Assembly (NCBI GenBank): GCA_017481395.1
Contig: JAFUPE010000071.1
Span: 1 to 45,647 of the forward strand
Reading direction: 5' to 3'
Length of the DNA: 45,647 nucleotides
From: Ruminococcus sp.
Lineage (GTDB): Bacteria; Bacillota_A; Clostridia; Oscillospirales; Acutalibacteraceae
Below the pieces are notes generated by a model. It was not told the origin of the DNA. It saw only the letters and a program-made list of their open reading frames with translations, and ran no database searches. The position numbers and the translations under genes are program-made. Shown in pieces: positions 33,581-42,993 of this stretch (its first letter is position 1; each line of letters starts with the position of its first letter).

Positions 33581-34765
33581 CTATTTCCTGCAAATTATCC
33601 TACCAATTTTTCTCAAGCCTCTGTAAAAAAGGTTTTTGTGCCACTTTCCATTAGCGATTGTTTTAGGCTCGGATGCTGTCAAAGCTTTTACTAACTCTTC
33701 AAAATTCTCTGAATTGAACCTTTCAAAAAATTCTGCTCTCCTCGCATGGGGCTTTGCAGGTTGATAATAAGCAGGATTTTTCGATAGTGCCGCCTCTGTC
33801 TCCACAGAAGCAACTCTAAGCTTGTCTGAAATAGCCGAAAAGACACTCCTTCCCTTTTCGCTCTGCAACAAAACCAAAGATGTTCCTTTAGTATATGCAA
33901 ACTCAGGGCACACCGATTCACAACCCCAAAAATCGCCAATAGTTATGTCACTGCCTCTGTTTTGTCCTTTAAACTTGCAACTATAGCAGGATTCTCTTGT
34001 ACTCAGGCCCTCAATAAAAGCTTTCATATATAGGTTACTATCCATTGTTCTTAATACCTCTTCACCGTTAGATAGTGCAATGCAAAGACAATATCTACGC
34101 CAACTATCACGTTTATCTCTGAAATTAACACTAACAACCTTAGCTTTATGATTTCTCTCAATCTGAGCTAAATACTCTTCCCAAACCTTTGGTGAAGGTA
34201 CACTGTGGCATATTATATCTACACAAATCAAGTCTTTATATGGCTTTCCTAAATATTGTTTTAACGCCGCAATTTGACAAGGGGTTCCCGAAAACAGAAC
34301 CTTTAAACCTGCTTTTAAATCTGCCTTTGCCTTTATGTAAGCGGTACCCATATTACTTTGCAGATACTTTGAACCCTGAAACAAATAAACATCCTTAAAC
34401 CTATCAACTCTAATATGCTCAACGCAAAAATCTTTATTATATGCAGCACCATAAACTACTCCGCCTTGACTAATTATAAATGTAGCCAAAGCTGTAAAAA
34501 CGCCACCTGAAGAACTCTTATTAACAATATCAAGTTCTCTGTTGTAAGAAGCTACCACTACAGGAGTCTCAAAAACACCTACGGGTTTAAATCCAATAAC
34601 AGGACACGCTGCATTACATAAACCACAGTCTACACACAAAGAGATGTTAACTGTCGGATACATAAATCCTTCGTCATCGGCAGACAGTGCTATGCAATTT
34701 TTGGGGCATACATTTGCACAAGCACCACAGCCAATGCAATTGTTTTTATCACAAAGCTTTGTCAT
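33581..34765 (-). CDS. FrhB-like iron-sulfur protein (F420 hydrogenase/dehydrogenase beta-subunit family)
   Basis: A 394-residue protein with two ferredoxin-type clusters at the N-terminus (Cys10, 13, 16, 20 in CIGCGACANVCP and Cys44, 47, 50, 54 in CVDCGLCNAACP), followed by the FrhB-type domain (KSSSGGVFTALATFI, FSGTPCQIAALKQYL, DIICHSVPSPKVWEEYL, DITIGDFWGCE). Proteins of this kind recur in capsule/exopolysaccharide clusters beside pyruvyl-transferase-family genes, as here. A true F420 role is unlikely in Clostridia; a redox or sugar-modifying role is inferred. ATG 34765 has a weak ribosome site. Confidence 0.87.
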   Translation of the reverse strand: MTKLCDKNNCIGCGACANVCPKNCIALSADDEGFMYPTVNISLCVDCGLCNAACPVIGFKPVGVFETPVVVASYNRELDIVNKSSSGGVFTALATFIISQGGVVYGAAYNKDFCVEHIRVDRFKDVYLFQGSKYLQSNMGTAYIKAKADLKAGLKVLFSGTPCQIAALKQYLGKPYKDLICVDIICHSVPSPKVWEEYLAQIERNHKAKVVSVNFRDKRDSWRRYCLCIALSNGEEVLRTMDSNLYMKAFIEGLSTRESCYSCKFKGQNRGSDITIGDFWGCESVCPEFAYTKGTSLVLLQSEKGRSVFSAISDKLRVASVETEAALSKNPAYYQPAKPHARRAEFFERFNSENFEELVKALTASEPKTIANGKWHKNLFYRGLRKIGRIICRK

Positions 34766-34776
34766 TATGCAGCATC

Positions 34777-36306
34777 CTATCCTCGCTTTAACTTTAATTT
34801 CGATAATATTTTAAATATTGGTTTTTTAATTATATCTCTTTCATATTTATTCATCATAAAGATATATGCAAGTATGAAATAAACAACACTGTATATTATA
34901 GCAAAAGCGAAAAACATAATCCAATTATTAACCTGAATCCAGTTCAAAGCAAACCAAGCACATATACCCATTATTATCATAACCGGACTCATCGTCAGTA
35001 TATTTTTCCAAAACAAAGGAATATCAATTTTAATCTTTTTATAATAATACCAATTCATTATCAATATGTTGCCAATTACATACGATAGACATGTAGCTAT
35101 AGACGCACCTATTATTCCCAAAAGCTCAACCCACCAAAAGGTCAACGCTACATTTAATACCGCAATACATGCATAAACTATAGACCTGAACTTATGCTTG
35201 TTTAGTGCAAACAATATATTCAAACCTGTATTTTGAATTAATGGTACTGTAACAGGAATCATTGTAAGTAACGCTACCGCGTATGCTTCTTCATATCCGT
35301 CACCCGCCCATAGGGCTATAAACTGTCTCCCGAAAGCAACAAACGCTGATACAATAAATGATATTAATACGAATTGTATACGACCAACTTTAATAAACAA
35401 CTCTGTAAAATCCTTATTAGAGGATTTGTTTACACTCATACTTGTGATTCGTGGCATCAAAACGCCGCTGATAGCAGTCGATATACTAGTAACATATCCA
35501 TTAAAACATGAACCTATGTTATATACTGCCGTAGCTTTAGATCCTATCGCCCATCCAATTATCAGTTTATCAGTAGACCAATACAGCATATCTACAATCT
35601 GACCTAAAAACACAAATAATGAAAATCCTACTATCTCTCGTAGAATTCCATCTCCTGATTTTGAAAAACGAGGTCGTAGCTTTAGCTTTTTTGCAACATA
35701 AACTACATAAATAATATAAGTAATTATATTTAAAATAACCGTTGATAAAACCAAACCCACAGAGCCATAACCGCTAAACAGCAATAACAAATTCAAAATC
35801 GGAGCTGCAATAGTCGTCATCATAGCGATTGTTTTACTGAATACAAATTTCTCATGTGCAGTAATCATTGCACTAAAAGGGCTCAATGGTAAAAACAGCG
35901 CTGTGTTTAACGTCATCAACAAAACTAAAACCCTAAGTGTTTCCAGTTCACTGGCTGTTAACGATCTGCTATAAAACTCCAGATTAAAAGATAAGAAAGT
36001 TCCTGCCGCCAAGATAGCAACGCTTATAATACTGTAAATTTTAATAAACAGTCCTAATATTTTTTCTTCGCCCTCTTTGTCGCCGCTTGCACGATATTTG
36101 GAAATATATCGAACAATAGCTCCGCCGATACCAAAATTCAGTAGGTTAATATACCCCATAAACGAATGAGCAATGCCGTACAGTCCATACTCGGCTTGTC
36201 CAAGCATACGCAACATTATTGGTGTATAAACGAAAGGTATTAAATTACTAATTAACAGGCTTATTAAAGATAATGCAGCACCTGCTTTTACTTGATTATG
36301 TTTCAT
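34777..36306 (-). CDS. Polysaccharide flippase (Wzx/RfbX type)
   Basis: A 509-residue membrane protein with about fourteen segments, beginning KAGAALSLISLLISNLIPF and containing GQAEYGLYGIAHSFMGYINLLNFGIGGAIVRYISKYRA, the conserved start of O-unit flippases. It should move the lipid-linked repeat unit to the outer face of the membrane. Close to the pyruvyl-transferase gene upstream (13 bases) and to the FrhB-like gene downstream (11 bases). Its ribosome site is weak (GAGAG). Confidence 0.92.
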   Translation of the reverse strand: MKHNQVKAGAALSLISLLISNLIPFVYTPIMLRMLGQAEYGLYGIAHSFMGYINLLNFGIGGAIVRYISKYRASGDKEGEEKILGLFIKIYSIISVAILAAGTFLSFNLEFYSRSLTASELETLRVLVLLMTLNTALFLPLSPFSAMITAHEKFVFSKTIAMMTTIAAPILNLLLLFSGYGSVGLVLSTVILNIITYIIYVVYVAKKLKLRPRFSKSGDGILREIVGFSLFVFLGQIVDMLYWSTDKLIIGWAIGSKATAVYNIGSCFNGYVTSISTAISGVLMPRITSMSVNKSSNKDFTELFIKVGRIQFVLISFIVSAFVAFGRQFIALWAGDGYEEAYAVALLTMIPVTVPLIQNTGLNILFALNKHKFRSIVYACIAVLNVALTFWWVELLGIIGASIATCLSYVIGNILIMNWYYYKKIKIDIPLFWKNILTMSPVMIIMGICAWFALNWIQVNNWIMFFAFAIIYSVVYFILAYIFMMNKYERDIIKKPIFKILSKLKLKRG

Positions 36307-36319
36307 AACAAATAACTCT

Positions 36320-37471
36320 CTATAGTAAATTTATATCAACTTTTGCCTTTTCTATATACTCAGGCATTATTTCATTTAAATGTTTATGAATACTCTCTCT
36401 TTGCACATAAAGCTTTATAAAAGCATCTAACACATCTGTATCACTTTTAAGATTCTGCACAGGTAAAACATAATTTTCCTCTGTGCCGAACAAGTCCCTT
36501 GCTATACCTTTAGCTTTTACGGAATATCCCAATACCAATGTAGGAACGCCTGTAGAATATGCCGCTATAGTAGCATGTGTACGAGCACCCACAAAAAAAG
36601 AACATTGTGAGATTAAAAACTTTTGTTCACAACAACCATTATCTGGAACCAAAACCACTCTACCGGTATCTTTAAATTCATTATACAACTTTATTAAAGG
36701 TTTTCTGTCGTCGCCATCATCCCATATAACGTGAGGAATCAATGCAATCTGCTCATCTGTCTTATCTATAATATACGAAATAAGCTTCTTATAGTTATCA
36801 TAGGCTATTCCTGAAGATGATTCCAATTCTATAGTCATAGGGCTCAAATTAATTCCAACTGTTTTGCCTGCAACGAAGCCCTCAGGTAAAGAAATACTAC
36901 GAGGCTTTAAACAAAAAGCAGGGTCAGAAACGAGTTTTGTGTTAGGATTGACTTTTATTAATGCATCATATGAAATCGTTTCCCGTGCAGTAATCAAATC
37001 AAATCTTGCCAAATCAGCCGCAACATCGTCACGCTTTGTAACTTCCGGCTCTACAGAACAACCCCACAATACAGTTTGTGCACCACGCTTTTTTATCATA
37101 TCGTGCATCATTATGTACTTCTTTACGTTACTGTAACAATAATTATCTCCACCGATAGAAAGAGCAACATCACCTTTATTTATATTTGAAAAAGCTTCTT
37201 TATACCAAAGGCTATCCATTGCTACATAAGACTTTTTCAATTTAAGCGATAAGTATGCTTTAATAAAATCTATGCTTTTTTTATTTAAAGCGGTGCTGCG
37301 GTCCTTGATAATAGAGCAAACACGGTCCACGTTATAAAAGCAATCTTCCTCTGGTTTTGAAGAAATTAACGTTAAATCATTTCCATTTAGTATATCTGCT
37401 GTAGATCTCACAATTGCTTCACAACCATGATTTCCACTACCACCGTGTGCGTACATAATAATTTTTCGCAT
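36320..37471 (-). CDS. Polysaccharide pyruvyl transferase family protein
   Basis: A 383-residue protein of the CsaB/WcaK family, which adds pyruvyl ketals to sugars of cell-surface polymers from phosphoenolpyruvate. It starts MYAHGGSGNHGCEAIVRST, and shows SIGGDNYCY, LWGCSVEP, DLARFDLITARE, VSDPAF, and the C-terminal VGARTHATIAAYSTGVPTLVLGYSVKAKGI, a region conserved in the family. AAGGTGATG lies before ATG 37471. The family also includes members with other activities, so ketal formation is inferred. Confidence 0.88.
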   Translation of the reverse strand: MRKIIMYAHGGSGNHGCEAIVRSTADILNGNDLTLISSKPEEDCFYNVDRVCSIIKDRSTALNKKSIDFIKAYLSLKLKKSYVAMDSLWYKEAFSNINKGDVALSIGGDNYCYSNVKKYIMMHDMIKKRGAQTVLWGCSVEPEVTKRDDVAADLARFDLITARETISYDALIKVNPNTKLVSDPAFCLKPRSISLPEGFVAGKTVGINLSPMTIELESSSGIAYDNYKKLISYIIDKTDEQIALIPHVIWDDGDDRKPLIKLYNEFKDTGRVVLVPDNGCCEQKFLISQCSFFVGARTHATIAAYSTGVPTLVLGYSVKAKGIARDLFGTEENYVLPVQNLKSDTDVLDAFIKLYVQRESIHKHLNEIMPEYIEKAKVDINLL

Positions 37472-37574
37472 AACATCACCTTGTATATTAAATTCAAATA
37501 TTTTCTAATACCGTACTATATAACTATTATTTGTGGTGTAATCCCTTAAATCACCTTAATTGGAAAAGCATGGT

Positions 37575-38564
37575 TTATTCAAAATATTCTTCATCAATCA
37601 ATTCACTGTTAAGTAAAACCGTACTAACCGAAGCCTTGGTTTTTCTTTTCGAAAAAAAGAGAAAACGAATTATACTTAGGCTTTCTTTAAAAGAATACTC
37701 ACACAGCAATGCTTTAAAGCAATTTTTTCTCAAATAGCATATACAATCTCTAACCTCTTCCGAAGTAAGATATCCGTTTCGTATATTTATAATACATGTG
37801 TCAATTAACTTCTTCTGAAAAACACTTAATAGAGACTTGAAGCTTTTTTTTGCAAATTCTAATTTTTCTTTGTGCAAGTTACTTGCCTCTAAAGCCCTTT
37901 TTCTTTGGCGGGATTCTTCATTCATAACACTGCTTTTTCTTTGGCGATAATAATATAAAACATCCTCTATCCATACAATTTTTTTTGCTTTTGCAAAAAC
38001 TTGATATGTAAAGAATCCGTCATCAATAGAATTCCCTTCAGGAAATTCTATACCGTCAATCAACTCTCTTTTGAACAGCTTATTGCAAACAATATAATAC
38101 TTCCAGTGAACTGCTGTTAACTTTAAGATTTCAGTATTTGAATATATGCTTTTGTTATCTTTGGCTTCCACAGCATCAATTCTGTTTTTGAAAACATTAC
38201 AAAAATTGCATGAAGCTATATCGCAATCATTTTTGATAATTGCATCATAAAGCTTTTGATACATATCCTTCGAGACATAATCATCGCTATCTACAAAGCC
38301 GATATATTCACCCCTAGCCATACGTAATGCTGTATTTCGTGCGGCTCCGGCACCTTTGTTTTTCTGACTAATAACGATTACTCTTTCGTCAGAATCAGCA
38401 AACTGCTTACAAATCTCTCCGCTATTATCAGTTGAACCGTCATCCACACAAATAATTTCGATATTTTTATACGTTTGCTGAACTAAAGATTGCAAACATT
38501 CTTCCAGATATTTCTCTATATTGTATATTGGAACAATTATGCTTATCAAGCCGTTTTCAGTCAA
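37575..38564 (-). CDS. Glycosyltransferase family 2 (first of a run of three)
   Basis: A 329-residue GT2 enzyme: ISIIVPIYNIEKYLEECLQSL, CVDDGSTDNSGEI, GAGAARNTALRMARGEY and the metal-binding FVDSDDYVSK. The reading frame is open further upstream, but the start I use is TTG 38564 because AAGGAGG lies eight bases before it and because it avoids a 47-base overlap with the neighbour. The C-terminal half is basic and has no clear membrane segment. Specificity unknown. Confidence 0.88.
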   Translation of the reverse strand: MTENGLISIIVPIYNIEKYLEECLQSLVQQTYKNIEIICVDDGSTDNSGEICKQFADSDERVIVISQKNKGAGAARNTALRMARGEYIGFVDSDDYVSKDMYQKLYDAIIKNDCDIASCNFCNVFKNRIDAVEAKDNKSIYSNTEILKLTAVHWKYYIVCNKLFKRELIDGIEFPEGNSIDDGFFTYQVFAKAKKIVWIEDVLYYYRQRKSSVMNEESRQRKRALEASNLHKEKLEFAKKSFKSLLSVFQKKLIDTCIINIRNGYLTSEEVRDCICYLRKNCFKALLCEYSFKESLSIIRFLFFSKRKTKASVSTVLLNSELIDEEYFE

Positions 38565-38577
38565 AAAAATTACCTCC

Positions 38578-39549
38578 TTATAAATTTTTATGCAATGCTT
38601 TGCTAATTCGTTTTCTAAGGACAAAATAAACTTTCAACAAACCAATTCTTTTTTTGCAAAATTGTTTAATCTCCCATGATACTTTGCTTTTTCTGTTTGC
38701 CAAAACATTTACCAAATCATCTATTTCATAACACTGCATAAATTTTTTGTAGAAATCGTCTTTATTAACTTCGTATAAACTGACATAAATTAAACCGCAA
38801 ATTCTTTGAATAATGGCATTTCTATTGCTTTCTTCCAATTCGCATTTTTCGGATGCCAAACGCAACATCTTGAGACAATTTTTAATGTACATCTCATAAG
38901 GATGCTGTCTTTTGCCTGGACTATATTGATAATAGTAACCTGTAAAGTCGATAAAATAGAAATTACTGCACTTGCTATAAACCGATAAAGCAAAATCCAA
39001 ATCTTCCTGAGCATACATAGAAACATCAAAGTTAATGTTGTCCTTCTTTATAATTTCAGTTCGATACATTTTGTTAGGAACATAACCAAAAATCCCTTCA
39101 GTTTCTGCACAAATAATATTCCATACATCCAATCCGAAGGTACCTAAAACAGGAGGCTTTTTTTCTGCTATCATAACGTTCTCGGAGTACACCTGCATTC
39201 CGCCAATAACTACATCTGCACTGTACTCAGTAGCCGCGATAAGATAATTCTCAACCATATCAACCGCAAACCAATCATCGCCATCTAAAAACATCAGATA
39301 CTCCCCTGTGGCATTCGCAATTCCCTTATTTCGAGTATACGATACGCCATGATTGTCGTGGTAAAAATATTTAATTCTACCGTCTTGATCTTTATACTCC
39401 AGACAGATATCTTTACTTTTATCTATAGAGCCGTCATCTACTAAAATAATCTCTAAATTCTTATACGTTTGAGAAACTACAGAATCAAGACACCTTTTTA
39501 GTGTTTCTTCCAAATTATATATTGGGATAATTAAACTTACTTTGCTCAT
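38578..39549 (-). CDS. Glycosyltransferase family 2 (second of the run)
   Basis: A 323-residue GT2 enzyme with VSLIIPIYNLEETLKRCLDSV, LVDDGSIDKSKDI, HGVSYTRNKGIANATGEY and MFLDGDDWFAVD. The frame extends upstream into the neighbour, but ATG 39549, two bases after that gene's stop, is the natural start; the ribosome site is weak, so translation probably depends on coupling. It shares its N-terminal third with the GT2 genes on both sides, pointing to local duplication. Confidence 0.87.
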   Translation of the reverse strand: MSKVSLIIPIYNLEETLKRCLDSVVSQTYKNLEIILVDDGSIDKSKDICLEYKDQDGRIKYFYHDNHGVSYTRNKGIANATGEYLMFLDGDDWFAVDMVENYLIAATEYSADVVIGGMQVYSENVMIAEKKPPVLGTFGLDVWNIICAETEGIFGYVPNKMYRTEIIKKDNINFDVSMYAQEDLDFALSVYSKCSNFYFIDFTGYYYQYSPGKRQHPYEMYIKNCLKMLRLASEKCELEESNRNAIIQRICGLIYVSLYEVNKDDFYKKFMQCYEIDDLVNVLANRKSKVSWEIKQFCKKRIGLLKVYFVLRKRISKALHKNL

Positions 39550-39551
39550 AT

Positions 39552-40568
39552 TCAAATTATCGCAAGCAACCAGGCTTGTCTGTATCGGATAATCAGCAAA
39601 TAAACATATAGCTTCCAAGGCACATCAACCAAATTAAGATGTTTAAAAGCTGATTTGGTGATATTATCGTTACATATTAATTTACAGTAATTTTTTCTAT
39701 CTTTCTTATTTGTAATTAGACCTCTTTGAGACAAAGCAGATAAAACAGAAAATATTTTTTGCAACCATAGTTGTTCTTCAAAGTCATAAGTCTTATTATC
39801 TGCAAAAAACTCATCGAAGCGATACACCAATCTTTGGCACGATTCCCAACGGTCAGCCCTGAAAGACTTGGATATTGATGCAGAATTATAAAAATAATGA
39901 TAATATCTGGGACCATCCAAATAATAAAAAGAGTTTGTTGCATAAACAAGCTTTGCACTAAAGATAGAATCTTCTGAATATTTCACGTCCTCATCGAAAA
40001 ACAAATTGTTTATCTTCAAAAACTCTGTTTTATATAAAGAGCGACACGCAGACACGATCACACCGAATGTTAACTGGGGTGTTGCCAATAATCTAGGGAA
40101 AACTTCGTTTACTATACGATCTCTCGTATATAGTCCTTCAGTCATCCCTTTTTCTGTTCCGAAATCACAAAGATCCCCGTCAGCATGGTTAGGCCATCCT
40201 GCATACATCGGACGAAATCTTACAAAATCAACATTCTTCTTTTCTGCAATCGCATATAAGTCTTCTATTGTATTGGGGTCAATCCAGTCGTCGCTATCAA
40301 CAAAGAATATATACTTACCCGTAGCAACTTTTAAACCTGCATTTCTGGCTGACGCTAATCCGCCATTCTTTTTATGGACAACAGAAATATTATTATACTG
40401 CCTTGCATAATCATCACAAAGCTGAGGGCATTTGTCAGGCGAACCATCATCTACCAAAATAATTTCTAAATTTGTATAAGTTTGCACAAGCAAACTTTTT
40501 ACGCATCGGTCAAGATATTCTTCTACTTTATAAATCGGAACAACAATAGTTACTTTATCTTTAAACAT
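39552..40568 (-). CDS. Glycosyltransferase family 2 (third of the run)
   Basis: A 338-residue GT2 enzyme: VTIVVPIYKVEEYLDRCVKSLLVQTY, LVDDGSPDKCPQL, KNGGLASARNAGLKVATGKY and FVDSDDWIDPNT. ATG 40568 follows AAGGAGTAG, where the TAG is the stop codon of the upstream gene, so ribosome site and stop overlap. The catalytic domain is followed by a helical part ending LIIRYRQAWLLAII. Confidence 0.9.
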   Translation of the reverse strand: MFKDKVTIVVPIYKVEEYLDRCVKSLLVQTYTNLEIILVDDGSPDKCPQLCDDYARQYNNISVVHKKNGGLASARNAGLKVATGKYIFFVDSDDWIDPNTIEDLYAIAEKKNVDFVRFRPMYAGWPNHADGDLCDFGTEKGMTEGLYTRDRIVNEVFPRLLATPQLTFGVIVSACRSLYKTEFLKINNLFFDEDVKYSEDSIFSAKLVYATNSFYYLDGPRYYHYFYNSASISKSFRADRWESCQRLVYRFDEFFADNKTYDFEEQLWLQKIFSVLSALSQRGLITNKKDRKNYCKLICNDNITKSAFKHLNLVDVPWKLYVYLLIIRYRQAWLLAII

Positions 40569-40572
40569 AATT

Positions 40573-41670
40573 CTACTCCTTGCTAATATGCGATAGCAGA
40601 AACTCCTTAGATTTTTCTATCATATTCAGTATGGATTCATTGTCAAAATCTGTACGCATATTGTTTTCTAAAATTTCATCATATGTAGATATGAGGTGCT
40701 CCGAAGTTCCTGCTAATCTAAGCAAGTCCTCCATCCTGCTGTTTATCTGCTCTTGCCTTTTAACAACGTAAAACTCTCTGTTAAATATTATAGAAAATAC
40801 AGTAGCGTGAAATGAATTGGATACTACAACATCAGCACTTTTTATGGCACCAACAAATTCAAGGGGACCCATATCGCTACACACACGGTCAGCATATTCA
40901 TTGTCAAAGAAAGATACTATTTTTAGATCTCTGTCTTTCTTTAACCTCTTTACTATTTCAGCAATTTGGCCGTTATTATCAAAATCGTACACAAAAACAT
41001 ACCGAAACTCATTAAACGGCTTTGCAATATCTTCCCAATCTTCTTTATTTAGCAAAAATACAGGGTCGCATACATTAACTCCCGTGAAGCCCATGCTATT
41101 TAACAAATCCAATCCAGTTTTTTCTCTAACAGATATTTGGTCTATCTGTTTTAACCAAGGTTTGATTCTTTCCTGGTCTTCAAGAGTCATACTATCTACT
41201 GCAAAACTTGCTGCATATGAAATCTTCTTTTTTTCTTTTGGCACAAACTGCAAAAAAAATGACGGATCCTTGCCATTATCGAAAAACGGATTCCATATTT
41301 GGTCGCTGCCTGCAATATACAAATCAGCATGGGGACAGTTTTCATTAAGTTCTGCAATATTTCTATAACTTATTTTTGTTACAGGTAAATAATTCTTTTT
41401 AAATAAATCAAAGTTTCTTTTCCTTTTACTTGCTAATGCTATTAATCTCTTGGGCAATTTTGCCAGTAAATAAGCTTGCTTAATTATTGGCTTATTATAT
41501 TTCTTTGTTCCAACCCAAGAAAGACTATAATGATATGAAAGATAGTCGGGTTTATAATCGATGATTTCAACCTTATGCCCGCAATTTGTCAAATACTTCG
41601 ATAATGCATATGCCTGTAAACTTGCACCTACATTATATACATCATGACATGTTATTGTTTTGATTTGCAT
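40573..41670 (-). CDS. Polysaccharide pyruvyl transferase family protein, second copy
   Basis: A 365-residue protein of the same superfamily as the one at 36320, but of a different branch: IKTITCHDVYNVGASLQAYALSKYL, VEIIDYKPDYLSYHY, YIAGSDQIWNP, KKISYAASF, ISVREKTGLDLL, CDPVFLL and SNSFHATVFSIIFNREFYVV. This 'NVGASLQAYAL' type often accompanies FrhB-like genes in capsule clusters. ATG 41670 has AAGGAGG upstream. A 132-base gap with an AT-rich hairpin (41770-41787) separates it from the preceding gene. Confidence 0.88.
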   Translation of the reverse strand: MQIKTITCHDVYNVGASLQAYALSKYLTNCGHKVEIIDYKPDYLSYHYSLSWVGTKKYNKPIIKQAYLLAKLPKRLIALASKRKRNFDLFKKNYLPVTKISYRNIAELNENCPHADLYIAGSDQIWNPFFDNGKDPSFFLQFVPKEKKKISYAASFAVDSMTLEDQERIKPWLKQIDQISVREKTGLDLLNSMGFTGVNVCDPVFLLNKEDWEDIAKPFNEFRYVFVYDFDNNGQIAEIVKRLKKDRDLKIVSFFDNEYADRVCSDMGPLEFVGAIKSADVVVSNSFHATVFSIIFNREFYVVKRQEQINSRMEDLLRLAGTSEHLISTYDEILENNMRTDFDNESILNMIEKSKEFLLSHISKE

Positions 41671-41802
41671 TGCATTTCCTCCTTATTTGAATTGCAGGTA
41701 GATTAAGTTAGAAACCTCTCTATATCCTATTTGTGTACTTTGCTTCTAAATATTAATAAGCACATCTGTCTAAAATAATAATTTTAGCAACAAACAACTA
41801 AA

Positions 41803-42993
41803 TCAATACAAGTTATATAGCTTTTGTACTTCTTCGGAATTAGAATAATCTCTCTCTATGCAATTTTTCGAAAGCAAATTCATTCGCTTTTTGTCACGCA
41901 ATAATTCTTCAATTTCCTTGGCACAACCTTTGTTATCCATAGGAACAATAACACCATCCACCCCATCTTCAAGTTGGCTTGGTGCAGTAGGATAATCAGT
42001 AATCACAACCGGCTTACACAACATCTGAGCTTCTCTTACGGTTACAGCCTTACCCTCGTATCTGCTGGGTTGGACATATAAATCACAAGCTTTTATGTAT
42101 GGATATGGATTATCCTTTTTTCCAAGAATAATTACCCTGTCTTGCATACCGGCTTCTGCAATCTTGCTCTTAATTAATTCTTCGTCAGGGCCAAATCCGA
42201 TTAAGTACCAATATATATCCAGGCCTGACTTGATAAGTTCTGCACAGATAGCGGGTACGTTATCAAAATTTTTCTGATAACAAAACCTGCCTATCGATAC
42301 CAAAGCAATACCACGCTTAAACTCTTCTTCACTCAGGTTTTCTTCTGCACAACTGTGAACAAAATTGCTGGGTAAAATATTTTCAACAATTATTAGTTTA
42401 TTATTAAGAGAAGGAAATACTTTTGAAAAACTGTCTGTAACAGAATCTGATATAGAAATTATATGGTCATACATATTCCACATTTTTATTTCTGAATCCG
42501 TGTTTGTTTGTACAACAGTATAATCTGTATGTATCCACGCAATTTTCTTTTTTGCTTTTACCTTTTTTGCAACAAAATAATGGGGGGTTAAAAAACTAAT
42601 AGCTAAATCATACTCTTTATCCGGCTGAATATCAGGCATAAAAGGGCACAAAAATTTATGGCTATACTCCAAGCTCACACCACTTTCAGTATGATTATGC
42701 CTTTTTGCATAACTATTAGAAAATATTTTTGCTAAAGCTCGTGCTCCTGTAAGCAAGAGATGACCTTCTTTTAATGTTTGCTTCATCGGACGAGCCAACA
42801 CAGTATATGCTTTAACCTCGGGCAAAAGTGTTATATGCTCAGGCACCGAGCTTAAAAGTTCACCTGCATGCCTTAGTAAAAATAAATCAACATCCCACAT
42901 TTCGGGATCCAACGCATCCAGAAGCCCTATCAGACTTCTTTCGGCACCACCCAGTTCCAAAGCATGCGACAAAATCAAAACTTTCTTTTTCAT
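41803..42993 (-). CDS. Glycosyltransferase family 4
   Basis: A 396-residue GT-B fold enzyme. The acceptor-side loop is ILSHALELGGAERSLIGLLDAL; the donor side shows ALVSIGRFCYQKNFDNVPAI, LIGFGPDEELI and VQPSRYEGKAVTVREAQMLCKPVV, the E-x7-E-type motif of GT4. It overlaps the preceding GT32-like gene by four bases (ATGA), so the two are translationally coupled. Confidence 0.92.
   Translation of the reverse strand: MKKKVLILSHALELGGAERSLIGLLDALDPEMWDVDLFLLRHAGELLSSVPEHITLLPEVKAYTVLARPMKQTLKEGHLLLTGARALAKIFSNSYAKRHNHTESGVSLEYSHKFLCPFMPDIQPDKEYDLAISFLTPHYFVAKKVKAKKKIAWIHTDYTVVQTNTDSEIKMWNMYDHIISISDSVTDSFSKVFPSLNNKLIIVENILPSNFVHSCAEENLSEEEFKRGIALVSIGRFCYQKNFDNVPAICAELIKSGLDIYWYLIGFGPDEELIKSKIAEAGMQDRVIILGKKDNPYPYIKACDLYVQPSRYEGKAVTVREAQMLCKPVVITDYPTAPSQLEDGVDGVIVPMDNKGCAKEIEELLRDKKRMNLLSKNCIERDYSNSEEVQKLYNLY

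Noticed and set aside
33581..34765. True coenzyme F420 hydrogenase subunit
   Set aside because: No other hydrogenase subunit or F420 gene is seen, and the gene sits among polysaccharide genes where FrhB-like proteins are common.
38564..38624. Longer N-terminus of the GT2 gene at 37575
   Set aside because: It would overlap the neighbour by 47 bases; the ribosome site AAGGAGG precedes TTG 38564, where the GT2 motif starts.
39549..39618. Longer N-terminus of the GT2 gene at 38578
   Set aside because: The extra residues are only the upstream gene's 3' end read in another frame.
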